64,000 bases of DNA from CALJFL01 sp963669435 (GTDB taxonomy: Bacteria; Pseudomonadota; Gammaproteobacteria; Pseudomonadales; Halieaceae): positions 2,418,001 through 2,482,000 of the forward strand of contig OY770025.1 of assembly GCA_963669435.1 (NCBI GenBank). Reading direction: 5' to 3'. This document shows positions 54,445-63,948 of the stretch, piece after piece. How positions within the stretch are numbered: position 1 is the stretch's first letter; the number at the start of each line of letters is the position of its first letter. The position numbers were made by a program, and so were the translations under genes. The notes beneath the pieces were generated by a model. It did no database searches. It saw only the letters and a program-made list of their open reading frames with translations, and was not told the origin of the DNA.

Positions 54445-55839
54445 ATGGCGCACTCCTCGACGGTTGAGGCTGCTCTCAAAGGCCACATTGCCACCGGCCA
54501 GGATGTCATTGTGCGCGGTTGGTTGCGCAGCAAGCGCGATTCCAAGGCGGGCATTTCCTTCCTGGCCGTTCATGACGGCACCGCCTTTGACGCCATCCAG
54601 GCCGTAGTGCCAGACAGTCTTGAAAACTACGCCGAGGTGCTCAAGCTCTCGACCGGCTGCGCGGTGATCGTCACAGGTGAACTGGTAGAGTCCCAGGGCA
54701 AGGGCCAGAACGTGGAGATCCAGGCCAGCGCCGTGGCGGTCGTGGGTTGGGTTGATGACGCGGAGACCTATCCGATCGCCAAGAAGCGCCATACCTTTGA
54801 ATACCTGCGCGGGCAGGCCCATTTGCGCCCGCGTACCAATACCTTCGGCGCCATCACCCGGGTGCGCAACACCCTCGCAAATGCCATTCATAACTTCTTT
54901 TATGAGAATGACTTTTACTGGGTGAATACACCTATTATCACTGGCAGCGATTGCGAGGGGGCAGGGGAGTTGTTCCGCGTCAGTACGCTCGATCTGGCAA
55001 ACCTGCCCCGTGATGCGGCGGGGAATGTCGATCACGGGCAGGATTTTTTCGCGGGGGACGCGTTTCTTACGGTGTCTGGCCAGTTGGCGGTGGAGTCTTA
55101 CTGTCTGGCCATGTCTCGGGTGTATACGTTTGGACCAACCTTTCGTGCCGAGAATTCCAATACCAGCAGGCATCTGGCTGAATTTTGGATGGTCGAGCCA
55201 GAAATCGCGTTTGCTGACCTTGCAGCTAATGCGGATCTCGCGGAAAGCTTACTGAAGCATGTATTCACCCGGGTGCTGGAGGAGCGTGAGGACGACATGG
55301 CCTTTTTCCAGCAGCGTATTGACGACACCGTCATCGATCGATTGCGCGGTGTTATAGATCACAGTTTCGAGCGGATGGACTACACCGAGGCGGTCGAGAT
55401 ACTCCAGGCCAGTAAGCAGCGCTTCGAATTTCCGGTGGAATGGGGGATGGATCTAGCCTCGGAACACGAGCGCTACCTCTCAGAAACCCACGTGGGCCGC
55501 CCGGTGGTAGTGATGAACTACCCCAGGGACATCAAGGCGTTTTACATGCGGTTGAATGACGACGAGAAAACTGTCGCGGCCATGGATGTCCTGGCGCCGG
55601 GAATCGGAGAGATTATTGGCGGGAGTCAGCGCGAGGAGCGCCTGGATGTGCTCGACGCGCGCATGGAGGAGCATTTACGTGAGGAATTGTGGTGGTATCG
55701 CGATTTGCGCCGCTACGGAACGGTCCCCCACGCAGGTTTCGGCTTGGGTTTTGAACGTTTACTGAACTACATCACCGGAATGGACAATATTCGTGATGCT
55801 ATTCCCTTCCCCAGGACGCCTGGCCATGCCGACTTCTAA
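54445..55839 (+). CDS. asnS: Asparaginyl-tRNA synthetase
   Basis: The enzyme (464 residues) is a class IIb synthetase: N-terminal OB-fold (VIVRGWLRSKRDSKAGISFLAVHDG), then the catalytic domain with TPIITGSDCEGAGELFRV, FGPTFRAENSNTSRHLAEFWMVEPEI and C-terminal GFGLGFERLLNYITGMDNIRDAIPFPRTP. It charges tRNA-Asn. ATG 54445 has GGAG ten bases upstream. The extra codons upstream are not conserved. Confidence 0.97.
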   Translation: MAHSSTVEAALKGHIATGQDVIVRGWLRSKRDSKAGISFLAVHDGTAFDAIQAVVPDSLENYAEVLKLSTGCAVIVTGELVESQGKGQNVEIQASAVAVVGWVDDAETYPIAKKRHTFEYLRGQAHLRPRTNTFGAITRVRNTLANAIHNFFYENDFYWVNTPIITGSDCEGAGELFRVSTLDLANLPRDAAGNVDHGQDFFAGDAFLTVSGQLAVESYCLAMSRVYTFGPTFRAENSNTSRHLAEFWMVEPEIAFADLAANADLAESLLKHVFTRVLEEREDDMAFFQQRIDDTVIDRLRGVIDHSFERMDYTEAVEILQASKQRFEFPVEWGMDLASEHERYLSETHVGRPVVVMNYPRDIKAFYMRLNDDEKTVAAMDVLAPGIGEIIGGSQREERLDVLDARMEEHLREELWWYRDLRRYGTVPHAGFGLGFERLLNYITGMDNIRDAIPFPRTPGHADF

Positions 55840-55858
55840 GAGCGGTTAATGTCAGGTA

Positions 55859-55890
55859 GCCCCATTCGGGGCAATTGCACGTTTTTTGCG
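55859..55890 (+). terminator. Possible asnS terminator
   Basis: GCCCC (55859-55863), loop ATTC and GGGGC (55868-55872) form a five-base GC stem; a T-run (GTTTTTTG) follows nine bases later. The distance of the T-run makes this a weak candidate. Confidence 0.4.
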
Positions 55891-56000
55891 CAGAATTTGT
55901 GAAATATTGCCTATTTTTTGAGCAATAAGCGCCGCTTTCTCGGCCATACTAAGTGTATAGCGATAAATTCGAGCCCCTAACAGGCTAGCCGAGGGTGGCA

Positions 56001-56318
56001 ATGAAGCAAACTCGAGCGTCCGCAGCGCCCGACCCTGTCAGCGAAATGCTGATCGTGGATACCTTTACCAAGCTGATTTTCGGCGGTGAGGGCGAGTTTG
56101 ACGAGCGCGAGCAAGCTATCGTCCAGGCCCTGCGGCTGGTTGATGTCAATGTTGCCCTGGATAATCGCCGGGAAATGGGTGCCTACCTTCGCGCCCTGGG
56201 TGTCCGGGAGATGATCCAACTTGTTAGTCAGGTGAAGGAGCGTCTCTTGAGTGGAGTGCCTCTATCTCTGCTGGATACCCGGTCGCTCGCTAACAGGCCT
56301 TCGTTACACTCACGCTAA
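56001..56318 (+). CDS. Small hypothetical protein
   Basis: The protein (105 residues) is cytoplasmic, with regular helices (VSEMLIVDTFTKLIFGGEGEFDEREQAIVQALRLVDVNVALDNRREMGAYLRALGVREMIQLVSQVKERLL). No family recognised. GAGG lies six bases before ATG 56001. Its stop overlaps the RNase II stop by four bases (CTAA). The density of conserved-looking charged helices supports a real gene. Confidence 0.62.
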   Translation: MKQTRASAAPDPVSEMLIVDTFTKLIFGGEGEFDEREQAIVQALRLVDVNVALDNRREMGAYLRALGVREMIQLVSQVKERLLSGVPLSLLDTRSLANRPSLHSR

Positions 56319-58312
56319 TCTTCCGCCCCGGCCTCTGCCCCGTCAGCGGGCTTTGCTGGTTTAAGACCGCAATCAGGTACCAGTTCAAACAACACCAGGT
56401 ATCCTTGCTCTTCGTCCACTGCGGCGAAGGTTATATCGACCGTTTGTTCAAGCTGGAAGCGCCGGGTGGTGCTGGTCAGGCTTGCGGTCCATTTGTCGTA
56501 GCTGAACTTTTCCGGGTCCTTACGCAGGTCTACAAATCCTTCAAGGCCGCTGTCTTGCAGTTTGACGGTAAAGCCGCTGCTGTTGGCGTGCACAATATGG
56601 CCGCGGAAAATCCGTCCTGATTCCTGCGCTTGTCCTTGCACGAAGAGACTCGCCAGCCATCGTTCGGCACGGTCGGTGGCCGCGCGTGCTGTTCTGATCT
56701 GTTGAGACAGTCCATTTATCACATCGCTGGTTACAAGCGATGCCTCATTGCCGTGTAGAATCGACTTGATCTGCAGGTGTACCAGGAAGTCGAGATAACG
56801 GCGCAGTGGCGATGTGCAGTTAGTGTAGCTTTCCAGCGCCATGCCCATGTGCACAGAGCTCTCATTGCTCAGCTCCGCGCGAGTCAGCAGGCGGTTGACC
56901 ATAGCCCTGAGTGGCAGTGGATGTTCCGGCGACGACAGCGTCTTCATGACGTCGCGATAGCCCTCGCGGGTGCAGAGGTCGACATCGACCAATGCCGGTG
57001 CATGCATGGTGAGGAACTTGCGCGCCTCATCCAGGCGGTCGCGGCGAAAGCCGGGGTGGCTGACATAGGGGCCATTAGCCCCGTGGCTGGAAAGAAAACG
57101 GGCTGCGCAGCGGTTGGTCGCTACCATGCACTCTTCCACCAACTTCTGTGATAGCAGCTTCTCGTAGGGCTCTATTGCTTCGATACGCTTCTGGTCGTTA
57201 AGGATCCAGCGGTATTCTCGCCGATCTTCCATTACCAGTTCGTGCTGTTCCCGGCGGGCACGCAAAGCACGGTATACCTGGTAGAGCGCTTCCAGTGGCG
57301 TGGAATGGCTCATGAGATCATCAGCATTGCCACTGAGATAACGATCAACTGCATAGTAAGACAGCTTGGCGCGGGAGCGGATGGTGGCTTCGATAAACTC
57401 GAAGTCCCCAACTACGCCGTCGTCGCTCACTGAGATTTTGCACACCAGGGAGGGTCGTTCGACATTCTCCGAAAGGGCACAGGTATCTTGTGAGAGCACC
57501 TCCGGTAGCATCGGGATGACATCACCGTGGAAATAGATCGATGTACCCCGGTTGGCGACTTCTTCGCGCAGCGGGGAATCCGCTGGAATGTATGCGGTGG
57601 GATCGGCGATCGCCACGTACAGAGTCCAGCCGTCGCTGCTGATCTCGGCGTAGAGAGCGTCGTCAATGTCCTGGGTTTTGGCCGCGTCAATGGAAACGAA
57701 CTCGAGGTCGGTTAGATCGCGGCGGCGGTCAGTCTCCAGCGGTTTGAACTCGTTAATGCGCGCTTCCAGCTGTTCCTGGCTGGCCTTTGGCCAGGAGGTT
57801 GGACAGCGGAAAAGTGCCATGCAATACAGGTTTTCGATGCCGGGTGTGGACTCGCTGCCAATAATCTCCAGGACTTTCGCCTGCGGCTTACCATCCTTTA
57901 TCGGGTGGCGCAGAACCGCACAGCGGATGTAGTCCCCCTCCTTGACACCGTTGCGCGCGTGGGGCGGGATAAACAGCCAGCGTTTCAGCTGGGGCAAGTC
58001 GGGTTGTACGAATATCGCCTTGCCTTTGCGCACACAGCGGCCGGTAAAATCGCCCAGTGGGCTGGTCACCAGCCGCTCAATATCTGCAATCGTCTTATTG
58101 TCTTTCGCCGGTCGAATACATATCCGCACCCGGTCATGTGGAAAGGCTTTGAGCATTTCATCAGGGGGGATGAAAATCTCTCGACCATCATCCAGCACCG
58201 CAAAACCGTAGCGTGCCTGGGTACCTTTGACCACGGCTTCAGCCCACTCTTTCTCGGCCTCCATTTGTGACTTGAGACCCTTGAGTTGGGCGAGAGAGTC
58301 CTGGTTGAGCAT
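56315..58312 (-). CDS. rnb: RNase II-family exoribonuclease
   Basis: The protein (665 residues) has an N-terminal cold-shock-like domain (AVVKGTQARYGFAVLDDGREIFIPPDEM), the RNB catalytic domain with the acidic cluster DAAKTQDIDDALYAEI, and a C-terminal S1 domain (FRGHIVHANSSGFTVKLQDSGLEGFVDL). It degrades RNA processively 3'-5'. Length is nearer RNase II (644 in E. coli) than RNase R (>800). No PIN or extra domains. Intact. Confidence 0.9.
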   Translation of the reverse strand: MLNQDSLAQLKGLKSQMEAEKEWAEAVVKGTQARYGFAVLDDGREIFIPPDEMLKAFPHDRVRICIRPAKDNKTIADIERLVTSPLGDFTGRCVRKGKAIFVQPDLPQLKRWLFIPPHARNGVKEGDYIRCAVLRHPIKDGKPQAKVLEIIGSESTPGIENLYCMALFRCPTSWPKASQEQLEARINEFKPLETDRRRDLTDLEFVSIDAAKTQDIDDALYAEISSDGWTLYVAIADPTAYIPADSPLREEVANRGTSIYFHGDVIPMLPEVLSQDTCALSENVERPSLVCKISVSDDGVVGDFEFIEATIRSRAKLSYYAVDRYLSGNADDLMSHSTPLEALYQVYRALRARREQHELVMEDRREYRWILNDQKRIEAIEPYEKLLSQKLVEECMVATNRCAARFLSSHGANGPYVSHPGFRRDRLDEARKFLTMHAPALVDVDLCTREGYRDVMKTLSSPEHPLPLRAMVNRLLTRAELSNESSVHMGMALESYTNCTSPLRRYLDFLVHLQIKSILHGNEASLVTSDVINGLSQQIRTARAATDRAERWLASLFVQGQAQESGRIFRGHIVHANSSGFTVKLQDSGLEGFVDLRKDPEKFSYDKWTASLTSTTRRFQLEQTVDITFAAVDEEQGYLVLFELVPDCGLKPAKPADGAEAGAED

Positions 58313-58773
58313 CGGGGAAAAACAACTTATTTTCAGAAAGACAGCAGTCTATCCTACTGCAAAAGGGCCCTGCTGTCAGTGCTGCAGCGGCGATGTCCGG
58401 CAATGCTGTAGTTAATCGGGTGAGGGTCATTGACAGTGGCTGTTGAGGAGATTGATAATCACCAAAAGCCGTTGCATCGGCGACGGCAACGCACCCCCCG
58501 GGACGCGCCTTTGAAGAGTTTCCGGACGCAGGGTTGGCGCCCACGCGCTTATCCGCAGTCGTCCTTGCAGAACAAGCGCAACAGCGCTGCCACAGAGCAA
58601 CATGGGCTCCGGCCCGGTTCACCTCTACCGATTTACCACCCGGCACTTTCAGTACCACTCCAGCAACCATTTCAGCAACTAATTCAGCAACCCAGAAGTT
58701 GGCGGGAAAAGCCAGCCATTAAAGCAACAACCTTCAGACCATTTCATCGTGAAACATCAATGAGGACTCCTGT
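58313..58773. other. Intergenic region without a recognised gene; contains 12-bp repeats
   Basis: No supported gene here; short frames on both strands lack recognisable sequence or start sites. Three direct 12-bp units (58661-58672, 58673-58684, 58685-58696), each beginning CAGCAAC, are visible. The promoters of the divergent RNase II and PhoH genes must lie here; no clear -35/-10 pair was found. Confidence 0.6.
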
Positions 58774-60216
58774 ATGGATTCAGGCTCAACGGCCCTGCGA
58801 GTAGAAAAAACCAACCTAAAACCTGTTATAAGGAAAACGTACGTCATTGACACCAATGTGCTGCTGCATGACCCCACGGCAGTGGCTGCATTTAATGAAC
58901 ACCACGTGGTCATTCCCATGACCGTGCTTGAGGAACTCGATCACATCAAGGACCGTCGGGATAAGACGGTCAGCAGCGAGGCCAGGATTGCCATTGGCAT
59001 CATCGACAAGGTCGTGGATGCCGCCAGCCCACAACAGATTCAGGAAGGCGTTGAAGTTCCCGGTAGCAGCCTGGAGGGTATGCCCAGTGGCACGCTGGCC
59101 ATTTACCCCGACCAGTTGCTGGCGGACGATTCGGCGATTCCGTTCCTGGATGCTACCCAGGACCAGGCTAACGATAACCGGATTATCAACGTGGCCCTGC
59201 GGCTGCAGGCGGAAAACCCTAACGAGTTTGTTTGCCTGGTGACCAAAGATATCAACATGCGACTTAAGGCCAAGGGATCCGGTCTGTTACATGTCGAGGA
59301 TTATCGTCGCGATCGCGTGCTTGACGATATCGACTTACTCTCGCGTGGCTACGAGCATGTCGAGGGCGATTTCTGGTCTACCATCTCGGAGGTGGACACC
59401 CTGCGCGAGGGTGATTGCACCCTGCACCGCATACCCAGGAAATCGCTGCCTGGCGCCTATCCGAACATGTTTGTGCATGACGATCAGGAATTTATTGCCT
59501 TCGTGAAGCGCATGGACAAGGACTTTGTCTACCTGCGTTGCGACAGCCGTGACAACCTGATGCACCGGCGGTTCTGGGGCCTGGTGCCTCGCAACCTGGA
59601 GCAGGCCATGGCCATGGCCTTGCTCGATGATGACAGCGTGGATATGACGGTGATGACCGGACCCGCGGGTTCGGGTAAGACCCTGCTGGCGCTGTCCTAT
59701 GGTCTGCATGCCATTCTTGAACAGAAAAAGTACAGCAAGCTCATCGTGGCACGCTCGACGCCACCCATCGCCGAAGATATCGGGTTTCTGCCGGGTACCG
59801 AGGAGGAAAAAATGGCCCCCTGGCTGGCGGCCTTTGACGACAACCTGGAGATTCTCCACGGTACCGACGAGTCCTGTAACGGCAGCATTGAATATGTGAA
59901 AGAACGCGCCAATATCCAGTTCAAGTCATTGAACTTTATGCGCGGACGCTCCTTCAACAATGCGTATATCATTATCGACGAAAGCCAGGGGCTGACCCAG
60001 TTTCAGCTCAAGTCGGTGATCAGCAGGGTGGGCGCGGATTCGAAAATTGTCGTGCTGGGTAATCTCGCCCAGATCGACAATAAGTACATATCGCCGCTGA
60101 CCTCGGGGCTCACCTACCTGGTTGAGAAGAGCAAATCCTATCCTCATGCGGGGATCATGCACGTCAACGGGATTGTACGTTCGCGGCTGGCGGCGTTTGC
60201 CGAGGAAAATCTCTAG
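58774..60216 (+). CDS. PhoH2-type PIN/PhoH ATPase
   Basis: The protein (480 residues) has an N-terminal PIN nuclease domain (TYVIDTNVLLHDPTA, TVLEELDHIK, DNRIINVAL, LVTKDINMRLKAKG) and a C-terminal PhoH helicase-like ATPase (TVMTGPAGSGKTLLAL Walker A, AYIIIDESQGLT Walker B, VVLGNLAQID). PhoH2 proteins unwind and cleave RNA. GAGGA lies eight bases before the ATG. It converges with the outer-membrane-like gene seven bases away. Confidence 0.95.
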   Translation: MDSGSTALRVEKTNLKPVIRKTYVIDTNVLLHDPTAVAAFNEHHVVIPMTVLEELDHIKDRRDKTVSSEARIAIGIIDKVVDAASPQQIQEGVEVPGSSLEGMPSGTLAIYPDQLLADDSAIPFLDATQDQANDNRIINVALRLQAENPNEFVCLVTKDINMRLKAKGSGLLHVEDYRRDRVLDDIDLLSRGYEHVEGDFWSTISEVDTLREGDCTLHRIPRKSLPGAYPNMFVHDDQEFIAFVKRMDKDFVYLRCDSRDNLMHRRFWGLVPRNLEQAMAMALLDDDSVDMTVMTGPAGSGKTLLALSYGLHAILEQKKYSKLIVARSTPPIAEDIGFLPGTEEEKMAPWLAAFDDNLEILHGTDESCNGSIEYVKERANIQFKSLNFMRGRSFNNAYIIIDESQGLTQFQLKSVISRVGADSKIVVLGNLAQIDNKYISPLTSGLTYLVEKSKSYPHAGIMHVNGIVRSRLAAFAEENL

Positions 60217-60223
60217 AGCGGGG

Positions 60224-61378
60224 TTAGTAATTATCTTGCGTAGCGGGCTCCACCCCCGCGGTGGGGTCCGCTACGCTCGGTGTCTGTGGCTCAGCCATTT
60301 CATCGCTATCTCTATCACGTAGCCGCCGCAGATCCCGTTCCAGGGCTATTTCAAAGCGTACTTCCACACCCCAAAAACCCTCCCGGGACTCATCGAGATT
60401 GGGCCGCCTCAGATTGTAGGAAGGTTCCACCTCCATGAACAGGAAGTCGCGATAAACCTGCCGCCGCCAGGTAAGGCCCAGGCGATAGTTTTTAACGTAG
60501 CTGTCCGGGCGCGTGACACCGCGAATGGCACCAAAATAATTGATCGCGTAGGGGCGCTTGGTCTCGATGTCATAGCGTTTGCGCATAGCGAGTCGCGTGC
60601 GCCACTCGACGCCCTCGGTTCTCTCCCCCCAGACCCCGCGATTGCTCCATCGCCATTCGCTGTCCTCGCTGCGTTTCCGGTAAAGGTCCAACTGGGTAAT
60701 GGAAAAGAAACCTTCACCGTCTTCGTATTGCAGGCGCTCCTGGAAGCGATAACGATTTCGGTCGTTGATGGGGCCCTGGTTACGGTACTTGACGCCTGGC
60801 CGCAGGTTACCCGAGGCGACGCCCATGGTCAGGTCTACCCGCGAGCGCTTCCTCTCCCTCCCGAGTTGATATTGCAGCGCCACGGCGTTTTCCTGTTCGC
60901 GCTCAAGTTCATCGGTGACGTCTGATTCCTCGCCGGCGAACACCAGGTCAAGCCGTTTGGAAATACGCGGGAGTTGCAACTTGCCACGTAGGCGTACCGA
61001 AAAATCGTGGCCTTCGTCTTGCTCCCAGTCGTCGCTAAACTCCAGCCGCAACAGCGATTCCGCTTTTTCCAGGTCGTGGGTGGGGTCGCCAAAAAACTCG
61101 TCCATCCACTCGGTCAAGGCCTGCGCCCTGTCAGTCATGTAGGCGTGGCTGTCGTCGACCCAGTTGATATCCTGTTCCTGGTTTTCTATCTGGATTTCTT
61201 CGAGGATTTCCTCTTCGTCGGGGGCAAGCGGTTCCCAGCCCCCAATTTGATCCTCTGATGATTCCTTCTCGACGACCTGATTGGGGGTGGATTCGGGCAC
61301 AATGGTTTCCGCCTGGGCCCAGGCAATACTTGGTAGGAGGGCAATTGTCAGTAGGCAAATCTTCACAATCAAGAACAA
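60224..61378 (-). CDS. Exported, probable outer-membrane beta-barrel protein
   Basis: The protein (384 residues) has a signal peptide (IVKICLLTIALLPSIAWA) and, after an acidic N-terminal helix (EEILEEIQIENQEQD), strands of alternating polar/hydrophobic residues (FSVRLRGKLQLPRIS, YRFQERLQYEDGEGFFSITQLDLYRKR, WRTRLAMRKRYDIETK) typical of a beta-barrel. No porin family identified. The TTG at 61378 is chosen because AGGGAG lies nine bases upstream; the longer frame would overlap the psd start. C-terminal aromatic residue is absent. Confidence 0.68.
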   Translation of the reverse strand: MFLIVKICLLTIALLPSIAWAQAETIVPESTPNQVVEKESSEDQIGGWEPLAPDEEEILEEIQIENQEQDINWVDDSHAYMTDRAQALTEWMDEFFGDPTHDLEKAESLLRLEFSDDWEQDEGHDFSVRLRGKLQLPRISKRLDLVFAGEESDVTDELEREQENAVALQYQLGRERKRSRVDLTMGVASGNLRPGVKYRNQGPINDRNRYRFQERLQYEDGEGFFSITQLDLYRKRSEDSEWRWSNRGVWGERTEGVEWRTRLAMRKRYDIETKRPYAINYFGAIRGVTRPDSYVKNYRLGLTWRRQVYRDFLFMEVEPSYNLRRPNLDESREGFWGVEVRFEIALERDLRRLRDRDSDEMAEPQTPSVADPTAGVEPATQDNY

Positions 61379-61413
61379 CGTACTTTTCTCCCTAAGGAGA
61401 TACACTACGCTCC

Positions 61414-62262
61414 ATGGACACACTTTTCATCTTTTTCCAGCACCTTGTTCCACAGCATTGGCTATCCCGTGCCACCGGTTTTCTGGCGGAAATGCGCTAT
61501 CCGATCTGGCTGAAGAACTGGGTCATCAAGAGATTTATTGCGCATTTTGATGTCGATATGTCGGAGGCCCTGGAGCCAAATCCCGAGGCCTATGCGAACT
61601 TCAACGAATTTTTCACACGGCCTTTAACAGCGGATGCCCGACCGATTGCGATCGATACCGTGGTGTGCCCGGCAGATGGCGCAATCAGTCAGATCGGCGA
61701 TATTGAGCAAGGTCGGATTTTCCAGGCCAAGGGCCAGTGGTACACCACCGTCGAACTACTGGGTGGGGATACGGCGCGGGCCGCGCAATTTGATGAAGGC
61801 AGTTTCGCCACGATTTACCTATCGCCGAAGGATTATCATCGCGTTCATATGCCCCTGGCAGGAAGACTTACCGCGACCACCTATATCCCCGGGAAGTTGT
61901 TTTCGGTCAACGGGGTGACGGCGGAGAATGTCGAGCGATTGTTTGCCCGCAATGAACGGCTGGTGTGTTATTTCGATACCGAGTTAGGGCCGATGGCGTT
62001 AATTCTGGTTGGGGCCATGGTCGTGGCGGGTATTGAGACGGTCTGGGGAGGGCAGGTGGCTCCGCCTCCAGCAAAACCGGCCACCCTCAGCTTTGATACC
62101 CTGCCGGAAGCCGTGGCGCTTAAAAAAGGGGCTGAGATGGGGCGCTTTAAACTGGGTTCGACCGCGATATTGCTCTTTCCTGAAGGCGCCATCAATTGGC
62201 ACGAACTCTACGTGGCAAACTCCCCCACCCGCCTGGGGGAGGGGTTGGCTGTGGCAAAGTAG
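61414..62262 (+). CDS. psd: Phosphatidylserine decarboxylase proenzyme
   Basis: The protein (282 residues) matches Psd: NEFFTRPLTADARPI, VCPADGAISQIG, YLSPKDYHRVHMPLAG, and the self-cleaving LGST at about 247-250, which yields the pyruvoyl cofactor. It makes phosphatidylethanolamine in the inner membrane. The start MDTLFIFFQHLVPQHWLSR fits the family. Its upstream AAGGAG is 14 bases off, so initiation may be weak. Forms a conserved neighbourhood with rsgA and orn. Confidence 0.96.
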   Translation: MDTLFIFFQHLVPQHWLSRATGFLAEMRYPIWLKNWVIKRFIAHFDVDMSEALEPNPEAYANFNEFFTRPLTADARPIAIDTVVCPADGAISQIGDIEQGRIFQAKGQWYTTVELLGGDTARAAQFDEGSFATIYLSPKDYHRVHMPLAGRLTATTYIPGKLFSVNGVTAENVERLFARNERLVCYFDTELGPMALILVGAMVVAGIETVWGGQVAPPPAKPATLSFDTLPEAVALKKGAEMGRFKLGSTAILLFPEGAINWHELYVANSPTRLGEGLAVAK

Positions 62263-62308
62263 GGTTTGGGGGTTAACTCAGGGTCTGTCGCGAGAGATCA
62301 CTAGGCCG

Positions 62309-63322
62309 CTAGCTGCTGTCCAGGCTACCTATGATACGGCGATAACTTTCCAGCCTGGCGGCTGAGATAGAGCCGTCCTCGGCAGCCTGCAAGATCGCGC
62401 AATCGGGTTCTTGTTGGTGCTGACAGTCTCGAAACTTGCATCGGCCCAGATGAGGTCGGAACTCTACAAACCCCGCCTCGACCTGCTCTTTGTCCATATG
62501 CCAAAGGCCAAATTCCCGGATGCCCGGCGAGTCGATCAGTGTGCCGCCGCTGGGCAGGTGGAACAATTGAGCCGTGGTGGTGGTGTGGGTCCCCTTCAAG
62601 GTGGTTTCTGACAGAGCTCCGACACGCAGCCCGGCTTCCGGGAGCAAAGCATTCACCAGGCTAGATTTACCTACACCCGACTGGCCTACAAAAACGCTGA
62701 TTCTATCGCTCAGAGCGGCGTGCAGCTGTGCCATGCCCCCGGCTTTCGTGGAGGTGTGCAGTAGTTGGTAGCCAAGTGATGCATAGGGTTCCAGCAGCTT
62801 GGCGATGCCTTGTTCAAGGGCTGGATCTTCGTTCAGTAGATCGGTTTTATTCAGCAACAGCACCGGCCGGATCTGGACGTTTTCCGCGGCAACCAGGTAG
62901 CGATCAATCAGGTTGGCGTGTGGTTCGGGATAGGGGGCGACGACAATGAGAATCTGGTCGATGTTTGCCGCCACAGGCTTGAGGGCACCGTGGGGGTCGG
63001 GCCGGCGAAGTTCGCTGTGACGCTCAAGTTGCGCAACTACCACACCCGTTGGGTCACCCGGGCACCAGACTACCCTGTCACCCGTAACCAGGCCTTCCAG
63101 GTTGGCGCGCAAGTGACATCTTTGGCTTTCCCCTTGCGCCGCTTCAACCATCACTTGCGTACCATAATGTGCGGTGATCAGACCCTCGCGCTCCGCGCCC
63201 AACTCGCCGGCGGCCAGTGACTCTTCTGCTAGCTGGTCCTTCGCGGCTGCTCGCCTGCTGCGTTCCTCCTGTATTTTGTTGACTCGCCAGGCTTGCCGCC
63301 GGGTGAGTTTGCGTTTCGTCAT
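62309..63322 (-). CDS. rsgA: Small-subunit ribosome biogenesis GTPase RsgA
   Basis: The protein (337 residues) has an N-terminal OB-fold, then the circularly permuted GTPase motifs in the order NKTDL (G4), GQSGVGKSSLVN (G1), DSPGIREFGL (G3), and a C-terminal zinc finger (CKFRDCQHQQEPDC). It acts in late 30S maturation. Standard length. Divergent from orn across 80 bases, as in E. coli. Confidence 0.96.
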   Translation of the reverse strand: MTKRKLTRRQAWRVNKIQEERSRRAAAKDQLAEESLAAGELGAEREGLITAHYGTQVMVEAAQGESQRCHLRANLEGLVTGDRVVWCPGDPTGVVVAQLERHSELRRPDPHGALKPVAANIDQILIVVAPYPEPHANLIDRYLVAAENVQIRPVLLLNKTDLLNEDPALEQGIAKLLEPYASLGYQLLHTSTKAGGMAQLHAALSDRISVFVGQSGVGKSSLVNALLPEAGLRVGALSETTLKGTHTTTTAQLFHLPSGGTLIDSPGIREFGLWHMDKEQVEAGFVEFRPHLGRCKFRDCQHQQEPDCAILQAAEDGSISAARLESYRRIIGSLDSS

Positions 63323-63402
63323 TGGCCTATTATTGGCACAGGCGCTTGGCCTGTCGAGGCAATTTGCTACACTCCTGTTGTCCTCGAATGGAGAGAAGGC
63401 GC

Positions 63403-63948
63403 ATGCAAGACGCCAGTAACCTGGTTTGGGTCGATCTGGAGATGACCGGATTGGAACCTGATACAGACGTCGTCATCGAAATAGCCACGATTGTCACTGA
63501 TACCAATCTCAATACGCTGGCCGAGGGGCCGGTGATTGCGATTCACCAGGCAGATGCCATTTTGGAGGGCATGGACGAGTGGAACACCACACACCACACC
63601 CGCTCTGGCCTGGTCGACCGTGTTAAAGCCAGCGAGTACGATGAAACACGTGCTGCACGGGAGACCCTCGCTTTTCTGGATCAGTGGGTTCCGCCTGACA
63701 GCTCTCCCATGTGCGGCAATACCATCTGCCAGGACCGGCGCTTTATGGCGCGTCACCTGCCTGAACTGGAGCGCTGGTTCCATTATCGCAATCTGGATGT
63801 GAGCGCACTCAAGATTCTGATGCAGCGGTGGCGTCCCGAGTTGGATGCCGGGTTCACCAAATCAGCGACTCACCAGGCACTGGACGATATTCGCGAATCG
63901 ATTGAGGAGCTGCGCTATTACCGGGCACATTTCCTGCGACTGGATTAG
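63403..63948 (+). CDS. orn: Oligoribonuclease
   Basis: The protein (181 residues) is a DEDDh exonuclease: VWVDLEMTGLEPD at the N-terminus, CGNTICQDRRFM in the middle, and HQALDDIRESIEEL with the catalytic His and Asp near the end. It degrades dinucleotides, including the pGpG from cyclic di-GMP breakdown. ATG 63403 with GAGAGAAGG upstream is the family start. Its stop overlaps a convergent stop by four bases (TTAG). Confidence 0.97.
   Translation: MQDASNLVWVDLEMTGLEPDTDVVIEIATIVTDTNLNTLAEGPVIAIHQADAILEGMDEWNTTHHTRSGLVDRVKASEYDETRAARETLAFLDQWVPPDSSPMCGNTICQDRRFMARHLPELERWFHYRNLDVSALKILMQRWRPELDAGFTKSATHQALDDIRESIEELRYYRAHFLRLD

Noticed and set aside
58430..58804. 124-residue plus-strand frame ahead of phoH
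   Set aside because: Arg/Gln/Pro-rich composition without domain, overlaps the phoH start, and is not preceded by a ribosome-binding site.
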